Notes: generated by a model from the letters alone, not told the origin. A DNA stretch of 53,765 nt from Bacillota bacterium (GCA_012518215.1 JAAYSV010000054.1:1-53765), one strand, 5' to 3'; positions 18,168 through 27,292 are shown, counted from the first letter of the stretch. Program-made: numbers and translations.

Positions 18168-18395
18168 CTATATTTTCGAGCTGATATGATTGACCACATC
18201 ACCCACGGTCTTGATACCCTCTATTTCCTCATCGGTTATTTCGATATCAAATTCCTCCTCCAGAGCCATCACCAGTTCTACCAGATCCAATGAATCGGCA
18301 TCCATTTCCTCGAACGTGGAGTCCAAAATAATATTGTCAATGTCAATATCCAGTTGCTCTGAAATTATCTCTTTTACCTTATCAAAGACAACCAC
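18168..18395 (-). CDS. acpP: Acyl carrier protein
   Basis: The 75-residue acidic carrier of growing acyl chains. The phosphopantetheine attachment Ser35 is in [13 protein letters not shown], and the rest ([23 protein letters not shown]) matches the four-helix ACP. The start is taken at the GTG giving [11 protein letters not shown], about ten bases after an AAGGGGG site. An ATG eight codons upstream would overlap that site and add an atypical extension. It lies between fabG and fabF. Confidence 0.96.
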   Translation of the reverse strand: MVVFDKVKEIISEQLDIDIDNIILDSTFEEMDADSLDLVELVMALEEEFDIEITDEEIEGIKTVGDVVNHISSKI

Positions 18396-18428
18396 TTCAT
18401 TTGCACCCCCTTCCCACATTTTTATGTA

Positions 18429-19175
18429 TTACAGAACCAGTCCTCCGTCAACAGGCAATACTTGTCCGGTTATATAGTCGGCATCGGCCACAAGAAACAA
18501 TACAGCAGCTGCCACATCCTCGGGCTTGCCGATCCTTCCCAGGGGGATCCTTCTCAAGGATTCCTTCTGTATCCTGTCGGTCAATTGTGCCGTCATCTCC
18601 GTTTCAATAAAACCGGGAGCAACGGCATTGACGGTGATACCCCTTGAACCAAGTTCCCTGGACAGCGACCTGGTAAGAGCTATGACCCCGGCTTTGGAGG
18701 CGGCATAATTGGCCTGCCCGCTATTTCCGTATATCCCGGCTATCGAAGATATGTTGACAATCCGCCCACCGCTCTTCTGTTTCAACAGAGGGCGGATGAT
18801 CGCCTGACAGCAATTGAACACCCCGGTCAGGTTGATATTGATAACATCTTCCCATTCTTCCTGTTTCATCATCACCATGATATTGTCCCTGGTGATACCT
18901 GCATTATTGATAAGTATATCAATCCTTCCATAATAATCAATAGTCTCCAGTATCATCCGATCGCATGATTGCCGATCGGCCACATCAGCCCTTACAATTA
19001 TCCCCCGGCCACCTTCAGCTTCAACCATCTCCAGCACTTCCCGTGCCGCCTTCTCATTCTGCCGATAGTTGATGGCCATCGATGCCCCTTCACCGGCAAG
19101 CGCCTTCACGATAGCCCTGCCTATCCCCCGTGATCCACCGGTAACCAGGGCCACTTTTCCCTCAAGTTTAGGCAT
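18429..19175 (-). CDS. fabG: 3-oxoacyl-[acyl-carrier-protein] reductase
   Basis: An NADPH-dependent short-chain dehydrogenase that reduces 3-oxoacyl-ACP. The cofactor loop is TGGSRGIG (12-19), with NNAG at 90-93. The catalytic residues are Ser144 (NISS), Tyr157 and Lys161 (YAASK). The 248-residue length is typical. Its start overlaps the end of fabD by 8 bases, which fits coupled translation. Confidence 0.97.
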   Translation of the reverse strand: MPKLEGKVALVTGGSRGIGRAIVKALAGEGASMAINYRQNEKAAREVLEMVEAEGGRGIIVRADVADRQSCDRMILETIDYYGRIDILINNAGITRDNIMVMMKQEEWEDVININLTGVFNCCQAIIRPLLKQKSGGRIVNISSIAGIYGNSGQANYAASKAGVIALTRSLSRELGSRGITVNAVAPGFIETEMTAQLTDRIQKESLRRIPLGRIGKPEDVAAAVLFLVADADYITGQVLPVDGGLVL

Positions 19176-20124
19176 ATTTCATGTTTCCCCTTTCCATGAT
19201 CCTCTCTTTCGCCTGCAACCACGATTCCACGTCATCGATGCTTGAAGAGTTCACATCCGGCGATATCTTGTTCATGAACCCGGTCAGAACCTTTCCCGGG
19301 CCAACCTCCACGAAAGTATCGAATCCACCGTCAATCAGATTGACGATGGAATCCTCCCATCTTACCGTATTGCTGACCTGTTTTACCAAAGCTTCTTTGA
19401 TCAGTTGCGGATCCGTTACAAAACTGCCCGATACATTGCTTACCAGGGGCACGGCCGGTTTTTCAATCTTGATTCTGTCCAGTTCCGCAGAAAGTTTTTT
19501 CTGAACCGGAAGCATGAGCTTGCTGTGAAATGGAGCGCTGACTTTGAGGATGACCATCCTTCTGGCCAGCTTCTCCTCCCCGGCAATCTCCATCGCCCTC
19601 TTTACCGCCTTGCTTTCCCCCGAAATAACTATCTGGCCGGGATAATTGAAATTGGCTGGCTGAACGATACCCAGGGAAGAAGCCCGCTTGCACATATTTT
19701 CGACATCCGCCCTCCCGGCCCCGATAACGGCCACCATCATCCCCTGCCCCGGCGGAACCGCCTCCTGCATGTAAATACCCCTTTTCTGCACCAGGGGCAA
19801 TGCATCCTCCAGAGAAAAAGCTCCTGCAGCAACAAGGGCACTGTATTCACCCAGGCTCAGGCCAGCTACAGCATCCGGAACCAGGCCCTCTTCCCTCAGA
19901 ACCTCGTGAATGGCAACGCTTGTAAGTAATATGGCTGGCTGAGTTATGGCCGTTCTGGAGAGGTCCTCTCCTCCGTTGAATATCAATTCAGATATGGGAA
20001 AATTTAAAATATCATCGGCACGCTTGAATATCCCACGGGCAACATCGTATTCATCGTAGAAATCCTTACCCATCCCTATGTACTGGGCACCCTGCCCCGG
20101 AAAAAGAAAAGCCACTTTTCCCAC
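19168..20124 (-). CDS. fabD: Malonyl-CoA:ACP transacylase
   Basis: The enzyme transfers malonyl from CoA to ACP. The active-site Ser90 is in GLSLGEYSALVAAG and His200 in SAPFHSKLM; the opening FLFPGQGAQY motif is intact. Length is 318 residues. The start appears to be GTG, about ten bases after an AAGGAG site. It sits 89 bases after fabH and overlaps fabG. Confidence 0.97.
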   Translation of the reverse strand: MGKVAFLFPGQGAQYIGMGKDFYDEYDVARGIFKRADDILNFPISELIFNGGEDLSRTAITQPAILLTSVAIHEVLREEGLVPDAVAGLSLGEYSALVAAGAFSLEDALPLVQKRGIYMQEAVPPGQGMMVAVIGAGRADVENMCKRASSLGIVQPANFNYPGQIVISGESKAVKRAMEIAGEEKLARRMVILKVSAPFHSKLMLPVQKKLSAELDRIKIEKPAVPLVSNVSGSFVTDPQLIKEALVKQVSNTVRWEDSIVNLIDGGFDTFVEVGPGKVLTGFMNKISPDVNSSSIDDVESWLQAKERIMERGNMKYA

Positions 20125-20213
20125 TTCATCAACGCTCCTTTTTTGAAACCATGGCGTTAGATTTAATGTTATCCGCAGTATAAAATATTATGCCACCACC
20201 GATTGCAAAATTA

Positions 20214-21203
20214 TTACCATTCAAGAAGGACACCACCGCTAGTCAACCCTGCGCCAAAAGCAACCATGGCCACGAGATCACCTTTCTTCAATGTTCCATC
20301 TTCAACACTTTCATGCAGCGATATGGGAATGGAAGCCGCCGAAGTGTTGCCATACCGATCTATATTGATCGGCACTTTTTCCGCGGGCAACCCCAACCTT
20401 CTCCGCGCCGCTTCGATAATGCGGGAATTGGCCTGGTGCAGAAACAACAGATCGAGACTTTCCACCTCTTCATCGGCCTTCTTCAGCAGGTTGACGGTTA
20501 TGTCTTCAATGACGCGAACCGCAAATTTGAAAATTTCATTTCCATTCATCCTCACGAAATGTTCCTTCCCCTTCACCGTCGTCTCGGAAGCCGGCAATCT
20601 GGATCCCCCGGCCGGCACAATGAGCATCTCCGCCCCGCTCCCATCCGAACGCAAATCCGTTGCGAGAAAGCCCCTCCCGGCATTCGTGGGTTGCAGGATG
20701 GCCGCACCGGCGCCATCCCCGAACAAGACACAGGTAGCCCGATCTTCCCAATCGACGATCCGGCTGATAATATCAACCCCGATGACCATGACATTTTCGC
20801 AAGTGCCACTTTCAACAAACTGCCTGCCAACAGCAAGGCCATATACAAATCCGGTACACCCGGCATTCAGATCAAAGGCCGCCGCCCTGGTCGCACCCAT
20901 CGCATCCTGCACCACGCATGCTGTTGAAGGAACGGGAAAATCGGGGGTGCTTGTACAGACAATGATCAGGTCAATTTCCTCCGCATTCAATGCCGTCCCT
21001 TTCAAAGCCTGCATACCTGCATCCACGGACAGATCCGATGCAGCCCGTTCCTTTCCCAGAATACGCCGTTCCCTGATTCCGGTGCGGGAAACGATCCAGT
21101 TATCACTTGTCTCCACCATCTTTTCAAGATCCGAGTTGGTTAGACGTTTCTCCGGCAGAGATACGCCAACCGATGTTATCGCCGTTTTTAATAAACCTGG
21201 CAT
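20214..21203 (-). CDS. fabH: 3-oxoacyl-[acyl-carrier-protein] synthase III
   Basis: The enzyme starts fatty acid synthesis by condensing an acyl-CoA primer with malonyl-ACP. Catalytic residues are Cys116 (NAGCTGFVYGL), His256 (HQANSRI) and Asn286 (YGNTSAA). The 329-residue length is usual. Its start is two bases after the plsX stop. Primer preference, straight or branched, cannot be read from the sequence alone. Confidence 0.97.
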   Translation of the reverse strand: MPGLLKTAITSVGVSLPEKRLTNSDLEKMVETSDNWIVSRTGIRERRILGKERAASDLSVDAGMQALKGTALNAEEIDLIIVCTSTPDFPVPSTACVVQDAMGATRAAAFDLNAGCTGFVYGLAVGRQFVESGTCENVMVIGVDIISRIVDWEDRATCVLFGDGAGAAILQPTNAGRGFLATDLRSDGSGAEMLIVPAGGSRLPASETTVKGKEHFVRMNGNEIFKFAVRVIEDITVNLLKKADEEVESLDLLFLHQANSRIIEAARRRLGLPAEKVPINIDRYGNTSAASIPISLHESVEDGTLKKGDLVAMVAFGAGLTSGGVLLEW

Positions 21204-21205
21204 GA

Positions 21206-22228
21206 TCAGAACCCTTTCCAGTCAATTTTCAACCCGGCTATGGATTCCTCTATCACATCGTTAACCCTGTTTTTGACCGAAGGAATAACCTGGTTTTTGA
21301 TGGCCATCATTATTGCCCTCCGCCCCGATGAACCATGGCACTTTATGCAGATTCCCTTCACACCGATAAGAGGTGCTCCGCCGTACTCCACATCATCCAT
21401 TTTAAGGCGAAAAGCATTGAAGGATGAAAATAAAGCGCGCGCCTCGTTTTCGCTGGCCATATTCTGCATGAATTGCTCTTTCAACCCTTCAAAGATTCCT
21501 CTGGATATTCCTTCGGCTGTTTTTAAAAAGATGTTTCCCACGAAGCCATCGCAGACGACCACATCCGTGTTTCCCTCAAAGATACCATAGGGTTCAATAT
21601 TACCGGCAAAATTTTCCACATGGGAGGCAAACAGTTCGTATGTTTTTTTGACCTGCTCGTTACCCTTGTTGTTTTCGACACCCACGTTGAGCAAGGATAT
21701 TTTCGGATTTTTCCTTTTTAGAACCTGCCGGGCGTATGCACTGCCCATAAATGCATATTGAAGCATCTGTTCAGGACGGGCATCCATGTTGGCACCAACG
21801 TCCAGGATAACCGCCGGTTCACCGTCAAAAACGGGGAAAGTGGTCAACAGGGCCGGACGGGACACCCCTGGAATCCTTCCCAGAAAAATAAGGCCCCCGG
21901 CCATCAACGCCCCTGTATTTCCCGCGCTTAGAATCGCATCGGCATCACCGCCACGAACCATTTCAAGAGCCATAACCATCGAGGCCCCTTTTTTGCGGCG
22001 GATGGAAATACCGGGGGTATCATCGCCGGTAATAACTTCCGGTGCATGGACCACCTCGATCCTGTTTCCTGGGATCCCCTCACCCGGGAGGAGTGGCTTT
22101 ATCATTTTTTCCAGCCCGACCAATATTATTTTCAGGCCCTGATCCCGTGACAAAGCCTCCACGGCGCCCCTGACAATTTCCCCCGGAGCGTTATCGCCCC
22201 CCATGGCATCAATGGCTATCCTGACCAA
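21206..22228 (-). CDS. plsX: Phosphate acyltransferase PlsX
   Basis: A peripheral membrane enzyme that makes acyl-phosphate from acyl-ACP, feeding PlsY in phospholipid synthesis. The 340-residue protein opens with IAIDAMGGDNAPGEIV and contains LSAGNTGALMAGG, DVGANMDARPEQM and CDGFVGNIFLKT, all family hallmarks. The start is TTG after a somewhat distant GGAGG. In many Firmicutes the repressor gene fapR precedes plsX; here rpmF does, and no fapR is present. Confidence 0.97.
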   Translation of the reverse strand: MVRIAIDAMGGDNAPGEIVRGAVEALSRDQGLKIILVGLEKMIKPLLPGEGIPGNRIEVVHAPEVITGDDTPGISIRRKKGASMVMALEMVRGGDADAILSAGNTGALMAGGLIFLGRIPGVSRPALLTTFPVFDGEPAVILDVGANMDARPEQMLQYAFMGSAYARQVLKRKNPKISLLNVGVENNKGNEQVKKTYELFASHVENFAGNIEPYGIFEGNTDVVVCDGFVGNIFLKTAEGISRGIFEGLKEQFMQNMASENEARALFSSFNAFRLKMDDVEYGGAPLIGVKGICIKCHGSSGRRAIMMAIKNQVIPSVKNRVNDVIEESIAGLKIDWKGF

Positions 22229-22357
22229 AAGATATTGCTACCTCCATCCATTTCATTAACAATCAAGTAACAATCGAGTCAAAGAAAAAACAATACCGCC
22301 ATAAACTGCCCTTTCAGGAAGCAAGCGCATTTCAGGCGGAATGGTTATGCGAGGTTA

Positions 22358-22537
22358 TCAACCTTCGATCTCTACGACGTTTCTGTCCTTGTAAAAACCA
22401 CATTTCATGCAGACGCGGTGGGGCAGTTTCAATTCGAAACAACGGGGACATTCCACCAGCTGTACTGCCTTCAACTTCTTCTGGGCACGCCTGTGGTCCC
22501 GCCGGGCCTTGGAAGTTCTCCTCTTTGGAACAGCCAT
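22358..22537 (-). CDS. rpmF: 50S ribosomal protein L32
   Basis: A 59-residue protein read directly from the sequence. It opens with MAVPKRRTSKARRDHRRA and has a zinc-ribbon pair CPRC (30-33) and CMKC (43-46), so it is the four-cysteine, zinc-binding form of L32. The ATG has a GGAGG site a few bases upstream. The yceD-rpmF-plsX order is widely conserved and links ribosome and lipid synthesis. Confidence 0.97.
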   Translation of the reverse strand: MAVPKRRTSKARRDHRRAQKKLKAVQLVECPRCFELKLPHRVCMKCGFYKDRNVVEIEG

Positions 22538-22547
22538 CTTACTCCTC

Positions 22548-23093
22548 CTAACTGTTTTCTTCTTTATCCAATTTATCTTTCAAATCCTGCAAGATGGAAA
22601 AACGCGGATCGACATTCTCCTTCTCGCATTTGCATCTGATTTTGTTTCGATTTTCCCCACAGACGGGGCAGATCCCCAGGCAATCTTCACGGCAGAGGTC
22701 ATTCAATCCCCTGGACAACTCGAACAACTGCCTGAAATATTCCCCAAGATCAATCAGACCACCCTTGACCGGAAGGCTTTCTTCCAGGTCTTCCATGGAT
22801 GCCTCCCTTTCACCACCGGACAAATGCAGGCTCAACTCCTCCTGGAACGAGGATTTCATTCTTTTTTCAAACGGCTCCAGACAGCACGAACATTCCGCCT
22901 GATAGATCGCCTCCATCGTCCCCGAGATATAGACAGCCCCACGGTTGTAGTATGCTTCCATGTTTATCGTCAGTCTGCTGTCTGTGTCACCATTGATTCT
23001 TCCGACCCACCCCAATTCAACAGGATCTTTTTCAAAAGAAATATTGAACACTTTCAGGGGTTCATTCTCGAGCAAGCCAAGATCAAGAAACAA
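22548..23093 (-). CDS. yceD: YceD/DUF177 family protein
   Basis: A 181-residue protein of the DUF177 family, nearly always next to rpmF; homologues affect 23S rRNA accumulation. Cysteine motifs stand out: CSCC (68-71) in the core and a C-terminal cluster C134, C138, C142, C145, C154 and C156 that could bind zinc. The core segment ISGTMEAIYQAECSCCLEPF is typical. The start is TTG, seven bases after AGGAGG. It is the first gene after a perfect-consensus promoter. Confidence 0.92.
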   Translation of the reverse strand: MFLDLGLLENEPLKVFNISFEKDPVELGWVGRINGDTDSRLTINMEAYYNRGAVYISGTMEAIYQAECSCCLEPFEKRMKSSFQEELSLHLSGGEREASMEDLEESLPVKGGLIDLGEYFRQLFELSRGLNDLCREDCLGICPVCGENRNKIRCKCEKENVDPRFSILQDLKDKLDKEENS

Positions 23094-23122
23094 AGTTGTC
23101 CCTCCTGAAAAAAACTAATGCA

Positions 23123-23151
23123 ATTATATAAACCTTTATTTTCTTTGTCAA
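23123..23151 (-). promoter_or_regulatory. Perfect-consensus sigma-A promoter of the yceD-rpmF-fab operon
   Basis: On the minus strand TTGACA (23146-23151) and TATAAT (23123-23128) are separated by exactly 17 bases, matching the consensus in every position. Transcription would start near 23116, about 22 bases before the yceD TTG. Confidence 0.88.
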
Positions 23152-23159
23152 GAAATAGA

Positions 23160-23538
23160 AAACGGGCATGGCAGGCCGTTTTAAAAATATTGTATGTTCA
23201 GGAAGGAGGATTTATCAGTCAAATTGAAGAACTCATGATTGAAACCGTTTCCAAAATCCGATCCCTGTATCTTGCAAACTTTTCCGGACTCAAGCAATTC
23301 GAAAATCCTGCAACGGTCCATTCCCTGGCCAGGTTTCCGGAACGAACGACAATCCGGCCTGGCCTGCGAAGCAATAATTGTACCTGACCACATGCCAATT
23401 GCACACGAGGCGATACACTCCTGTTGAATTAATGCCCAGAATAGCTTACCATTACTACCAGGGATCGTCAGGTGGATATAGTTTGAATTTAAAAGCGATA
23501 GGATGGAAAAACTAAATCTGGGGAGGGAGTTACATAAA
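23160..23538. other. Divergent spacer upstream of manC fusion; no gene recognised
   Basis: About 380 bases separate the yceD promoter from the manC fusion. A plus-strand frame (23118-23387) begins inside the yceD promoter and has no ribosome binding site at its start codon; a GGAGG at 23205-23209 is not followed by a usable start. A small AAAACGG/CCGTTTT hairpin lies near 23159-23182. A promoter for the manC fusion must be here, but no convincing -35/-10 pair was found. Confidence 0.4.
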
Positions 23539-26500
23539 ATGTATGCTGTCATACTGGCTGGCGGCAGTGGAACACGCCTCTGGCCGTTAAGCAGGGAACA
23601 GTATCCCAAATACCATTTGCAAGTAGCTTCGGAAGGAACCGGAAGTCTTTTTGAGCAGACAGTCGCCAGGGTCAACACCCTGGTGCCCGAAGAGAAGATC
23701 ATCGTCGTGACCCACGAGAACCAGAAAAGTGACCTTGCCACGGTCCTTGGCCGCAATGACAAACAGGCCGTTACCGTTATAGGTGAACCGCAAGCCCGCA
23801 ATACCGCCCCCGCGGTGGGGCTTGCCGCATGGTTCCTGAATGCAAGGGATCCGCAAGCTGTGATGGCCGTCCTCCCCTCGGATCACTATGTGAAACCGGA
23901 TGAACGATTCGTGGAGTTGCTTGAAAAAGCAAGCCATGCCGCAGCCAGATATGGCCTGGTAACCTTCGGTATCCGTCCGGATGCACCTGAAACCGGCTAC
24001 GGTTACATCTGCTGCGGTGACCCTCTCGATTCTTCCACCTGTCTGGTTGACAGATTTGTAGAAAAACCTGACCTGGAGAACGCGCGCAAATTCATTCAAG
24101 ACGAACGTTACCTGTGGAACAGCGGAATGTTCGTCTTTCATGTTCCATCACTGATGGATGAATTCCGCCGTCATCTCCCCGAAATTGCCGATCTGCTGGA
24201 CCGGCTGGATCTCGAGCAATTCAGCAATCTGCCCGAAATATACGAACAGATGCCCTCGATATCGATCGACTATGGAATCATGGAGAAAGCAGAACGGATT
24301 GCAGTTATCCCTGCTGATATCAACTGGAGCGATGTTGGAAGCTGGGAATCATATTACCATATGCTCACCCATGATGAAAACAAGAATGCACTTCAGGGCC
24401 GGGTGCATGATGTCGATACCACCGGTTCGCTGGTTATATCCCCCGACAGGGTTGTCGGAACCATCGGATTGAAGAACATGATCGTCATTGACACCCCCGA
24501 TGCCCTGTTGATCTGTGATCGAGATAAAACACAGGATGTTAGAACGGTTGTGGAAAAACTCAAGGAAGAAGATGCAGAGGAAGCTTCCATACATAGAACC
24601 GTATACCGCCCGTGGGGCAGCTACACGGTCATTGCCGACGGTGAGGGCTTCCAGGTGAAGACCATCATCGTCAACCCCGGGCATCGGCTCAGCCTGCAAC
24701 GACATCGTTACCGTTCCGAGAACTGGGTGGTGGTCAACGGGACTGCCCGTGTAACCCTTGACGAGAGCGTGCATGACCTCTCGCCGGGCGAAAGCATTTT
24801 TATCCCGATCGGCAGCCTGCACCGGCTGGAAAATACCACCGGGGAGATGGTCCAGATCGTCGAGGTCCAGAACGGAAGTTACCTGGGTGAAGATGATATT
24901 GAACGCATTTCGGATGATTATGACCGTGTCAACAATCCCGGCACGGTAAATGATTCCCCTGCAAGGAACAACTTTCAAACCATGTATGAAAAATGGCTCA
25001 ACCATCCCGGGCTTGATGAACGGACAAAAAAGGAGCTTCTGGACATCGGTGATGACCCGGAAGAAATAGAAAACCGTTTTGCCTCGGAACTCCAGTTCGG
25101 GACAGGGGGTTTCAGGGGCATCATCGGTGCCGGGCCCAACCGCATCAACAGTTTTGTTGTCCGCCGGGCCACGCAGGGACTGGCCAACTACATCAATGAC
25201 ACCTATCCGGAAGAGCCGGATAAAAAAGTGGCCATCGCCTACGATTCACGCCATTTTTCCAGGGAATTCGCCCAGGACGCGGCCCTTGTCCTCTGTGCCA
25301 ACGGGATCAAAGCCTGCCTCTTCGAGGAGCTGAGGCCCACCCCGCTGCTCTCCTTTGCCATCAGGGAACTTGGTTGCCTGGCCGGTATCGTCATTACCGC
25401 CAGCCATAACCCTTCCCGCTACAATGGCTACAAGGTTTATGGCCGTGACGGGGGACAGGCAGTTCCCTCCCTGACTGCAAAGTTGACCGAATACATCGCC
25501 AGGGTGGATGTTTTTGATGATGTCAAACATATCTCCCGTGATGAAGCGGAGCGGAAAGAACTTCTCATCGCCGTGGGTAAGGAGATCGATGACCTCTATC
25601 TGGCAAATGTAAAAACGCTATGCCGCCACGAAGGCAACAAGGATCTTCGCATTGTTTACACTCCCTTGCATGGAACAGGTTATCCCCTTATCCCCAGGCT
25701 ACTGGAAGAACTCGAATACAGGCATCTATTCATGGTTCCGGAGCAAGTATCGCCTGATCCCGATTTCCCCACGGTAAAAACGCCCAATCCCGAAGACAGG
25801 GAAGTTTTTACCATGGCGCTATCCCTGGCCAGAAAGGAAAATGCCGAAATAATCCTGGCCACCGACCCCGACTGTGACCGGGTCGGGTGCGCGGTGAAAG
25901 ACAAGCACGGGGAATATACCCTCCTCAACGGCAACCAGATCGGGGCTCTGCTGGTCAATTATCTCCTGCAAGGGATGAAAGAGGATCATTCCCTGCCTTC
26001 CAACGGTGTCATTATAAAAACAATTGTTACCGGAAACCTTGGAAAAGTGATTGCCACTGACTACGGTATCGAAACTATTGAAACCCTTACCGGCTTCAAA
26101 TTCATCGGTGAGAAGATCAAAGAATTTGAAGAAAGCGGAACCAGGGAATTCATCGCCGGTTATGAAGAAAGTTATGGCTACCTGGCCGGTACTTTTGTAA
26201 GAGACAAGGATGGCGTGATATCTGCCGCCCTGATCACCGAGATGGCCGCTTATTATCGGTCTCGAGGCAAATCTCTCCTGGATGTACTGGAAGAGCTCAA
26301 TCAAAAATACGGTTATTTTATCGAGGAACTTCAATCCATCGAACTGGAGAATCCTGCCGAGGCCGAAAAGATGATCCGTGTTCTGTCCGAGGTGAACCTG
26401 GACAGGATTGCCGGTATAGCAGTCGCGGAAAAGAAAGATTTCATGAAAGGCAAAGCCATCGAGCCACGGACCATGGCCACCAGGGATCTTCCTTTTCCCC

Positions 26501-26679
26501 GAACGGAAGCAATCCTTTTTGATCTGGAAGACGGTTCCTGGTTCTGCGTCCGGCCATCCGGAACCGAACCCAAGTTCAAGATCTACTATTCTACCAACGG
26601 CAAAAACTACGGCGAAGCCAGACAGCGGATGGACCGCCTGACGGAAGAAGTTCAGGTAATCCTTGAAAGCAAAAAATAG
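23539..26679 (+). CDS. Fusion: mannose-1-phosphate guanylyltransferase + cupin + phosphoglucomutase/phosphomannomutase
   Basis: A 1046-residue, three-part protein. Residues 1-340 are a ManC-like nucleotidyltransferase with AGGSGTRLWPLS (7-18), FVEKPD and WSDVGSWES. Residues about 350-465 are a type II mannose-6-phosphate isomerase cupin. Residues about 480-1046 are a PgcA-like alpha-phosphohexomutase with phospho-Ser622 in TASHNPS, metal loop DPDCDR (776-781), sugar loop EESYG (876-880) and phosphate loop RPSGTEP (1005-1011). It could turn hexose-6-phosphate into the 1-phosphate and then into GDP-mannose. In the cupin the usual HxH and EHW residues read H389-R-Y391 and E394-N395, so isomerase activity is doubtful. 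The start follows GGGGAGGGAG; an upstream ATG adds 12 unneeded residues. Confidence 0.9.
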   Translation: MYAVILAGGSGTRLWPLSREQYPKYHLQVASEGTGSLFEQTVARVNTLVPEEKIIVVTHENQKSDLATVLGRNDKQAVTVIGEPQARNTAPAVGLAAWFLNARDPQAVMAVLPSDHYVKPDERFVELLEKASHAAARYGLVTFGIRPDAPETGYGYICCGDPLDSSTCLVDRFVEKPDLENARKFIQDERYLWNSGMFVFHVPSLMDEFRRHLPEIADLLDRLDLEQFSNLPEIYEQMPSISIDYGIMEKAERIAVIPADINWSDVGSWESYYHMLTHDENKNALQGRVHDVDTTGSLVISPDRVVGTIGLKNMIVIDTPDALLICDRDKTQDVRTVVEKLKEEDAEEASIHRTVYRPWGSYTVIADGEGFQVKTIIVNPGHRLSLQRHRYRSENWVVVNGTARVTLDESVHDLSPGESIFIPIGSLHRLENTTGEMVQIVEVQNGSYLGEDDIERISDDYDRVNNPGTVNDSPARNNFQTMYEKWLNHPGLDERTKKELLDIGDDPEEIENRFASELQFGTGGFRGIIGAGPNRINSFVVRRATQGLANYINDTYPEEPDKKVAIAYDSRHFSREFAQDAALVLCANGIKACLFEELRPTPLLSFAIRELGCLAGIVITASHNPSRYNGYKVYGRDGGQAVPSLTAKLTEYIARVDVFDDVKHISRDEAERKELLIAVGKEIDDLYLANVKTLCRHEGNKDLRIVYTPLHGTGYPLIPRLLEELEYRHLFMVPEQVSPDPDFPTVKTPNPEDREVFTMALSLARKENAEIILATDPDCDRVGCAVKDKHGEYTLLNGNQIGALLVNYLLQGMKEDHSLPSNGVIIKTIVTGNLGKVIATDYGIETIETLTGFKFIGEKIKEFEESGTREFIAGYEESYGYLAGTFVRDKDGVISAALITEMAAYYRSRGKSLLDVLEELNQKYGYFIEELQSIELENPAEAEKMIRVLSEVNLDRIAGIAVAEKKDFMKGKAIEPRTMATRDLPFPRTEAILFDLEDGSWFCVRPSGTEPKFKIYYSTNGKNYGEARQRMDRLTEEVQVILESKK

Positions 26680-26722
26680 ATATCAATCCGTTCCGGGCTC
26701 CAGACAGGTTCGCAGACCTTCT

Positions 26723-27136
26723 TCAACGGGCAATAATGTCATAATCGGGGTCTGGCCCTGCGGGGATATGAATAACAATCATGATTCGATTTGGCAAGCA
26801 GACGATACTTTCGCCATGATGTTCGATCCAGCCCGTATGCGAACAGATACCTCGCGGGCAAAGATCCCTGTCCAGGGGAAGCATCCTTGCCTTGCCCTTG
26901 CGGATCTCTATCATCGCTTCATGTTCGTTCCCGGGCCCGAAATTTATGGTGACCAGATCCTCATAATCCCTTGTCAATGATCTTTCTTCCACCATATTGT
27001 TTTCAACATAAATCCTCAGATATTTCAGATCCGCGTTGTTCCTGCCGGAAAGATTGAAATAGAGGCCCCCCAGACCGACAAGAAGGAAAAGTATGATCGT
27101 GAAAAAGTCCCCCCAGACCAGCCGTAAACGCTTCAT
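26723..27136 (-). CDS. Membrane-anchored NusG domain II protein
   Basis: A 137-residue protein with one N-terminal membrane segment (about 10-28) followed by an outside NusG-II-like beta domain. Characteristic residues are LCPRGICSHTGWI and ESIVCLPNRIMIVI, with three conserved cysteines. The function of this small Firmicutes family is not known; it is not the transcription factor NusG. The ATG follows an AAAGGAGGGG site. A much longer frame antisense to the ligase gene enters this gene from upstream and was discarded. It diverges from the aryl-CoA ligase/IOR cluster and shares its promoter region. Confidence 0.8.
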   Translation of the reverse strand: MKRLRLVWGDFFTIILFLLVGLGGLYFNLSGRNNADLKYLRIYVENNMVEERSLTRDYEDLVTINFGPGNEHEAMIEIRKGKARMLPLDRDLCPRGICSHTGWIEHHGESIVCLPNRIMIVIHIPAGPDPDYDIIAR

Positions 27137-27157
27137 GACCCCTCCTTTACCTCCAAA

Positions 27158-27163
27158 ATTATA
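27158..27163 (-). promoter_or_regulatory. -10 box for the NusG-domain-II gene
   Basis: A perfect TATAAT lies 22 bases before the gene start on the minus strand. The -35 region 17 bases upstream (TATTGT) is weak. The resulting leader would be only about 15 bases. Confidence 0.45.
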
Positions 27164-27202
27164 ACATAAATCATCAAAATACAATAAAACCCGAAATTGT
27201 TT

Positions 27203-27231
27203 TTGAAATCTGTTAAAATAAGATGTGTAAT
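27203..27231 (+). promoter_or_regulatory. Candidate sigma-A promoter of the ligase/IOR cluster
   Basis: TTGAAA (27203-27208) and TGTAAT (27226-27231) are separated by 17 bases, each one mismatch from consensus. The leader to the first ligase gene would be about 55 bases. Confidence 0.5.
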
Positions 27232-27292
27232 TATTTCGGGATGCTGTATGGAACGGATCGCCGTAAATTATCTGGAAGAGGAGAAAAAAAAT

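Noticed and set aside
23118-23387. Plus-strand 89-codon frame upstream of the manC fusion
   Set aside because: Starts inside the yceD promoter without a ribosome binding site; no recognisable family.
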